Source: Levilactobacillus wangkuiensis
GTDB taxonomy: Bacteria > Bacillota > Bacilli > Lactobacillales > Lactobacillaceae
Length of the DNA: 64,000 bases
Assembly (NCBI RefSeq): GCF_016861605.1
Contig: NZ_BOLM01000004.1
Span: 124,001 to 188,000 of the forward strand
Direction of reading: 5' to 3'
The notes beneath the pieces were generated by a model. It searched no databases, had not been told where the DNA came from, and was given only the letters and a program-made list of their open reading frames with translations. A program made the translations under genes and the position numbers. Each line of letters begins with the position of its first letter. Positions within the stretch are counted from its first letter, which is position 1. Positions 61,358 through 64,000 of this stretch are shown in pieces.

Positions 61358-61996
61358 TTATTTTGAAATGGTGCGCACGATTTGCTCACTGATTAGCTGG
61401 AGGTCTCGCTGCCTATCGCCCATAATGCCGGGAGCAAAGTTGGACTCGATGATGAAGCCCATCAATTGGCCGGCAATGATGCGGATGATTCCTGGGGCAT
61501 CGATGTCGTCCCGTAGCTCACCCGTCTCGCGAAACATCTTCAGAAGTTCTGCCAGAAAATTAAAGTCGTCGGCTGCCAGTAATTTGCCAAACAAGTCACG
61601 CATTTCCTGACTGATCATCATTTCCATGGCCAGAATTTTAATTGCCTCTTTATTGCCCGTTATGAAGGCATATCTGTCGTGAATCATGAAGCTTACCATC
61701 TCTGGCAAGGTCTCACAGGCGCGGATACCATCAAAGAACTCATCCCGGTAATGGGGAAAGAAGTTTTCCATGACGGGTTCCACGATAGCTAACAGAAGAT
61801 CCTGTTTCGTGTGAAAATACTTGAAAATGGTGGCCTGGCTGATGCCCGCCTTTTCCGCTACCTGAACGGTCGAGGTGCCATCGAAGCCCTGCTCCGAGAA
61901 GAGCGCCAGCGCGGCCACCAGCGCAGACTTCTTACCCTTTGGCATTTTTTCATGTTCTAGCCATTGGCGGTAACTACTAAATACATCCGGTTCCAC
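61358..61996 (-). CDS. TetR-family transcriptional regulator
   Basis: A 212-residue regulator with an N-terminal helix-turn-helix (TSTVQVAEKAGISQATIFKY, near residues 42-61) and a helical ligand domain. The GTG at 61996 has AAAGGG eight bases upstream and is preferred over a GTG at 62005 too close to it. It follows the ABC-2 exporter genes in the same direction across R1 copy F and probably controls them, as often seen for TetR plus ABC-2 pairs. Confidence 0.88.
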   Translation of the reverse strand: MEPDVFSSYRQWLEHEKMPKGKKSALVAALALFSEQGFDGTSTVQVAEKAGISQATIFKYFHTKQDLLLAIVEPVMENFFPHYRDEFFDGIRACETLPEMVSFMIHDRYAFITGNKEAIKILAMEMMISQEMRDLFGKLLAADDFNFLAELLKMFRETGELRDDIDAPGIIRIIAGQLMGFIIESNFAPGIMGDRQRDLQLISEQIVRTISK

Positions 61997-62039
61997 ACCC
62001 TTCACCCTTTCTAACTCTTTCGAACGTGTCGTTGTCTGT

Positions 62040-62211
62040 GCCTCCGGGTGCGTGAAAATAGGCCGTGACGCTGTGGGCGGACGCCCGGAGCCATAGTGCG
62101 GTCTCCGGACTTACTTTGAGCCGCTGTGCGTCTCAAAGATACCAATTCCCTAAGCGGCATAGCCACTAAGGGAATTCCCACGGCTGAGCCTATTTTCACC
62201 CACCCTGCGGC
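62040..62211. repeat. R1 dispersed structured repeat, copy F (reverse orientation)
   Basis: GGGTGCGTGAAAATAGGC (62046) pairs with GCCTATTTTCACCCACCC (62187) except one position. Inner hairpins: GGAATTCCCTTAGTGGC-type stem, CTTTGAG unit and CGGAG/CTCCG. Between the ABC permease gene and the tetR gene. Confidence 0.85.
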
Positions 62212-62324
62212 TTTACATCTGTTTGGCCCGTTAGAACGGGCTCGCTACTGGTTCAACTCATTGTTAGTTACAATCTATATCCAATTCATTATACGCGATT
62301 CACAACTTAATCTCTCGTACTTTC

Positions 62325-63539
62325 CTAAACTTTCCGGTACCGCTTCATACCGATAATGTTCAAGAACGTCAGCACAACCAGGAAGACCAACAAGACCAGA
62401 ATGTTCCAGCCTTCGTTAAAGATGGACGTCCCCCGCATGATGATATCGCTAACAGCATCACCGGAGTATTTCAATGGGATGATGTAGGAAATGCCTTTGA
62501 CCCAATCGGCCATAGAGTCCAGCGGAATGATTCCGGAGAAGAAAATCTGCGGAATGACGACCAGCGGAATGAATTGCATCATTTGGAACTCGGAGTTGGC
62601 AAACGTTGAGAGCAGAATCCCAAAGGCCAGGGCGACTAGCGCGAGAATCAGGTTGATTACAACCACACTGACCATGTTGCCGACCACTTCCATGCCGAGC
62701 AACCAAACCGTAATCAAAACGATGAGCACCGTTTGAATCACGGCCAGAATGCCATAGCTTAACATGTAGCCAAAGACGATGGACGACCGCTTAACTGGGG
62801 TTGCCAGCAACCGATCCAGAGTTCCCGTCGTCCGTTCCTTTAACAGCGCCATCCCAGAAATCAGGAAGACGAAGAAGAACACGAAGAAGCCCATTAGAAT
62901 TGGCAACATTTTGGCAAAGTAGCCGGTATTCTTATCCCCATAAACGTAGTGATTGGTGATTTTCGGTGTCTTTTGGCTGGTACTCTTGGTGGCCGTGGTC
63001 GTTGACTTGGCCTTAGTCGCTGCGGCCTGCTTGGCAGCGGCGGCATTCCCTGTCGCGGCCGTGGTGCTAGCCGCCTGTTGCTTTTGCATGACCATCAGTT
63101 GCGCTTGAAGCTTGGCCATCCCGGTCGTGCTCTTCTTCAGCGCTGACTTTAATTGGTCAATGCTGGTAGCGGTCACGGCATTCTTAAACGACATTTTAAC
63201 GGCAGCCGTCTTGCTAGAGTCGGTGTTGGCATAGGTCAGCTCGTAGTTATTACCAGTCTTCTTGATGATGGCATCAATTTTTTCATCCTGCAACGCCTGT
63301 TTAGCATCCGCCTTGGTGTCGTAGGTCTTCACGTCAACGTGCTTGATGTCGCCCATTTCCTGATTTAATTTCCGAGTGACGGCGACGGTTCCCACGTTCA
63401 CGTCCGTGGTTGAGTTCGTGTTAAAGATCACACTCATTAGCAACATGATCAAAATGGGGGCGACAAACATTAACGCTAACGTTCGCTTATCGCGGATGAG
63501 TTCCTTCAGCACCCGATTCATAATCGCAATTGTTCTCAT
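62325..63539 (-). CDS. ABC-2 type exporter permease
   Basis: A 404-residue membrane protein: one helix near residues 22-39, a large extracytoplasmic domain (about 45-210) with an alanine/threonine/lysine-rich stretch, then five helices in the C-terminal half (MGFFVFFFVFLISGMALL and others), with LDRLLATPVKRSSIVFGYML as the coupling loop. This is the YhfI/YadH-like ABC-2 layout for drug or peptide export. Its start overlaps the stop of the ATPase gene (TAATG). Confidence 0.9.
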   Translation of the reverse strand: MRTIAIMNRVLKELIRDKRTLALMFVAPILIMLLMSVIFNTNSTTDVNVGTVAVTRKLNQEMGDIKHVDVKTYDTKADAKQALQDEKIDAIIKKTGNNYELTYANTDSSKTAAVKMSFKNAVTATSIDQLKSALKKSTTGMAKLQAQLMVMQKQQAASTTAATGNAAAAKQAAATKAKSTTTATKSTSQKTPKITNHYVYGDKNTGYFAKMLPILMGFFVFFFVFLISGMALLKERTTGTLDRLLATPVKRSSIVFGYMLSYGILAVIQTVLIVLITVWLLGMEVVGNMVSVVVINLILALVALAFGILLSTFANSEFQMMQFIPLVVIPQIFFSGIIPLDSMADWVKGISYIIPLKYSGDAVSDIIMRGTSIFNEGWNILVLLVFLVVLTFLNIIGMKRYRKV

Positions 63540-64000
63540 TATTCAACACCCTCCGCCTTTAAGAAAACGTCCTCAATCGTGTCCGCGCCGTACTGTTGCT
63601 TCAATGCTGCGGGCTTATCAAATGCCATGACCTTGCCGCCTAGCAACAGGGCCACGCGGTCGGTCAGCTCTGCTTCGTCCATCACGTGGGTCGTAATCAG
63701 AATGGCCCGCCCCGCATCACGAATCTTCCCCAGCTCTGCCCAAATTTGACGCCGGAGAGCCGGATCGATGCCGACCGTGGGTTCATCTAAAATTAAGAGT
63801 TCCGGATTCCCCAGCAGCGCGATGGCTAACGACAACCGCCGCTTCATCCCCCCGGAGTAACCAGCGACGCGCTTCTTCAGGTCAGCTGTCAAATCAACAA
63901 CGCCAGCGGCATGGGCAATCTCTGCGGCCATACTGGCCTTTGCAATGCCCTTCATCACGCCGAAGAATTTTAAATTCTCTTCCCCGGACAGGTCGTCGTA
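63539..64000 (-). CDS. ABC transporter ATP-binding protein, C-terminal part (cut by window edge)
   Basis: The frame stays open to the right edge, so 153 residues of the C-terminal part are visible and the Walker A half is outside. Seen are the signature YSGGMKRRLSLAIALLGNP, Walker B LLILDEPTVGIDP and the switch histidine ILITTHVMDE. It belongs to the DrrA/CcmA-like export ATPases and pairs with the ABC-2 permease that follows by overlap. A GTG at 63958 is inside the gene and not its start. Confidence 0.92.
   Translation of the reverse strand, partial: YDDLSGEENLKFFGVMKGIAKASMAAEIAHAAGVVDLTADLKKRVAGYSGGMKRRLSLAIALLGNPELLILDEPTVGIDPALRRQIWAELGKIRDAGRAILITTHVMDEAELTDRVALLLGGKVMAFDKPAALKQQYGADTIEDVFLKAEGVE

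Overview
The window reads as chromosomal DNA of a lactic acid bacterium of the family Lactobacillaceae, most likely near the Levilactobacillus brevis group. Pointers are a base composition a little above 50% GC, strong AGGAGG-type ribosome sites, a methionine T-box, an LPxTG surface protein, many short secreted alanine/lysine-rich proteins, a choloylglycine hydrolase-family enzyme and MFS drug exporters. No tRNA, rRNA, CRISPR array, transposase or prophage was seen. The species call is inference from gene content.

Layout. 1-9.9 kb: end of an aldo/keto reductase, a phosphatase, an EamA permease, the metQNI methionine importer behind a T-box, a divergent tag paralogue, and an oligopeptide-binding lipoprotein behind a candidate cysteine leader-peptide attenuator. 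10-31 kb: ordinary and accessory genes, namely a GH3 beta-glucosidase, ElaA acetyltransferase, choloylglycine hydrolase-family enzyme, sbcDC, tag, a secreted metalloprotease, MFS exporters, GH25 and GH8 enzymes, a MerR/cupin/CMD operon, a TetR-controlled exporter and a pilin-like LPxTG protein. 32-35 kb: two paralogous MFS exporters. 35-55.7 kb: a complete ethanolamine-utilisation (eut) microcompartment locus. 56-61 kb: an apparent cobalamin capture and ECF uptake operon. 61-64 kb: a TetR regulator and an ABC-2 exporter cut by the window edge.

How the eut region works together. EutH imports ethanolamine. EutBC, reactivated by EutA, splits it to acetaldehyde and ammonia using adenosylcobalamin made by a PduO-type adenosyltransferase. 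EutE converts acetaldehyde to acetyl-CoA, PduL to acetyl phosphate, and EutP/EutQ can make acetate and ATP; EutG reduces acetaldehyde to ethanol. EutS, EutM, a EutK-like protein, EutL and EutN form the shell, and a second EutN sits nearby. EutVW senses ethanolamine and works by antitermination. I find paired six-base-loop hairpins overlapping terminators upstream of eutA and eutG. Between pduO and eutG lies a cobalamin riboswitch followed by two such hairpins and a terminator, which matches the EutX/Rli55 type of EutV-sequestering RNA known in Enterococcus and Listeria. Catabolite control is suggested by cre-like sites inside the spacers of the eutG and pduO promoters.

The most unusual content is the cobalamin side. 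A membrane-anchored DUF4430 protein and a secreted alpha/alpha-toroid protein resemble the two halves of mammalian intrinsic factor/transcobalamin and are encoded with a dedicated ECF S-A-T transporter. A second DUF4430 domain is fused to the C-terminus of an AraC/PocR-type regulator beside the eut genes. Also notable are two families of dispersed 100-240 bp elements (R1, six copies; R2, four copies) whose stems are kept by compensatory changes.
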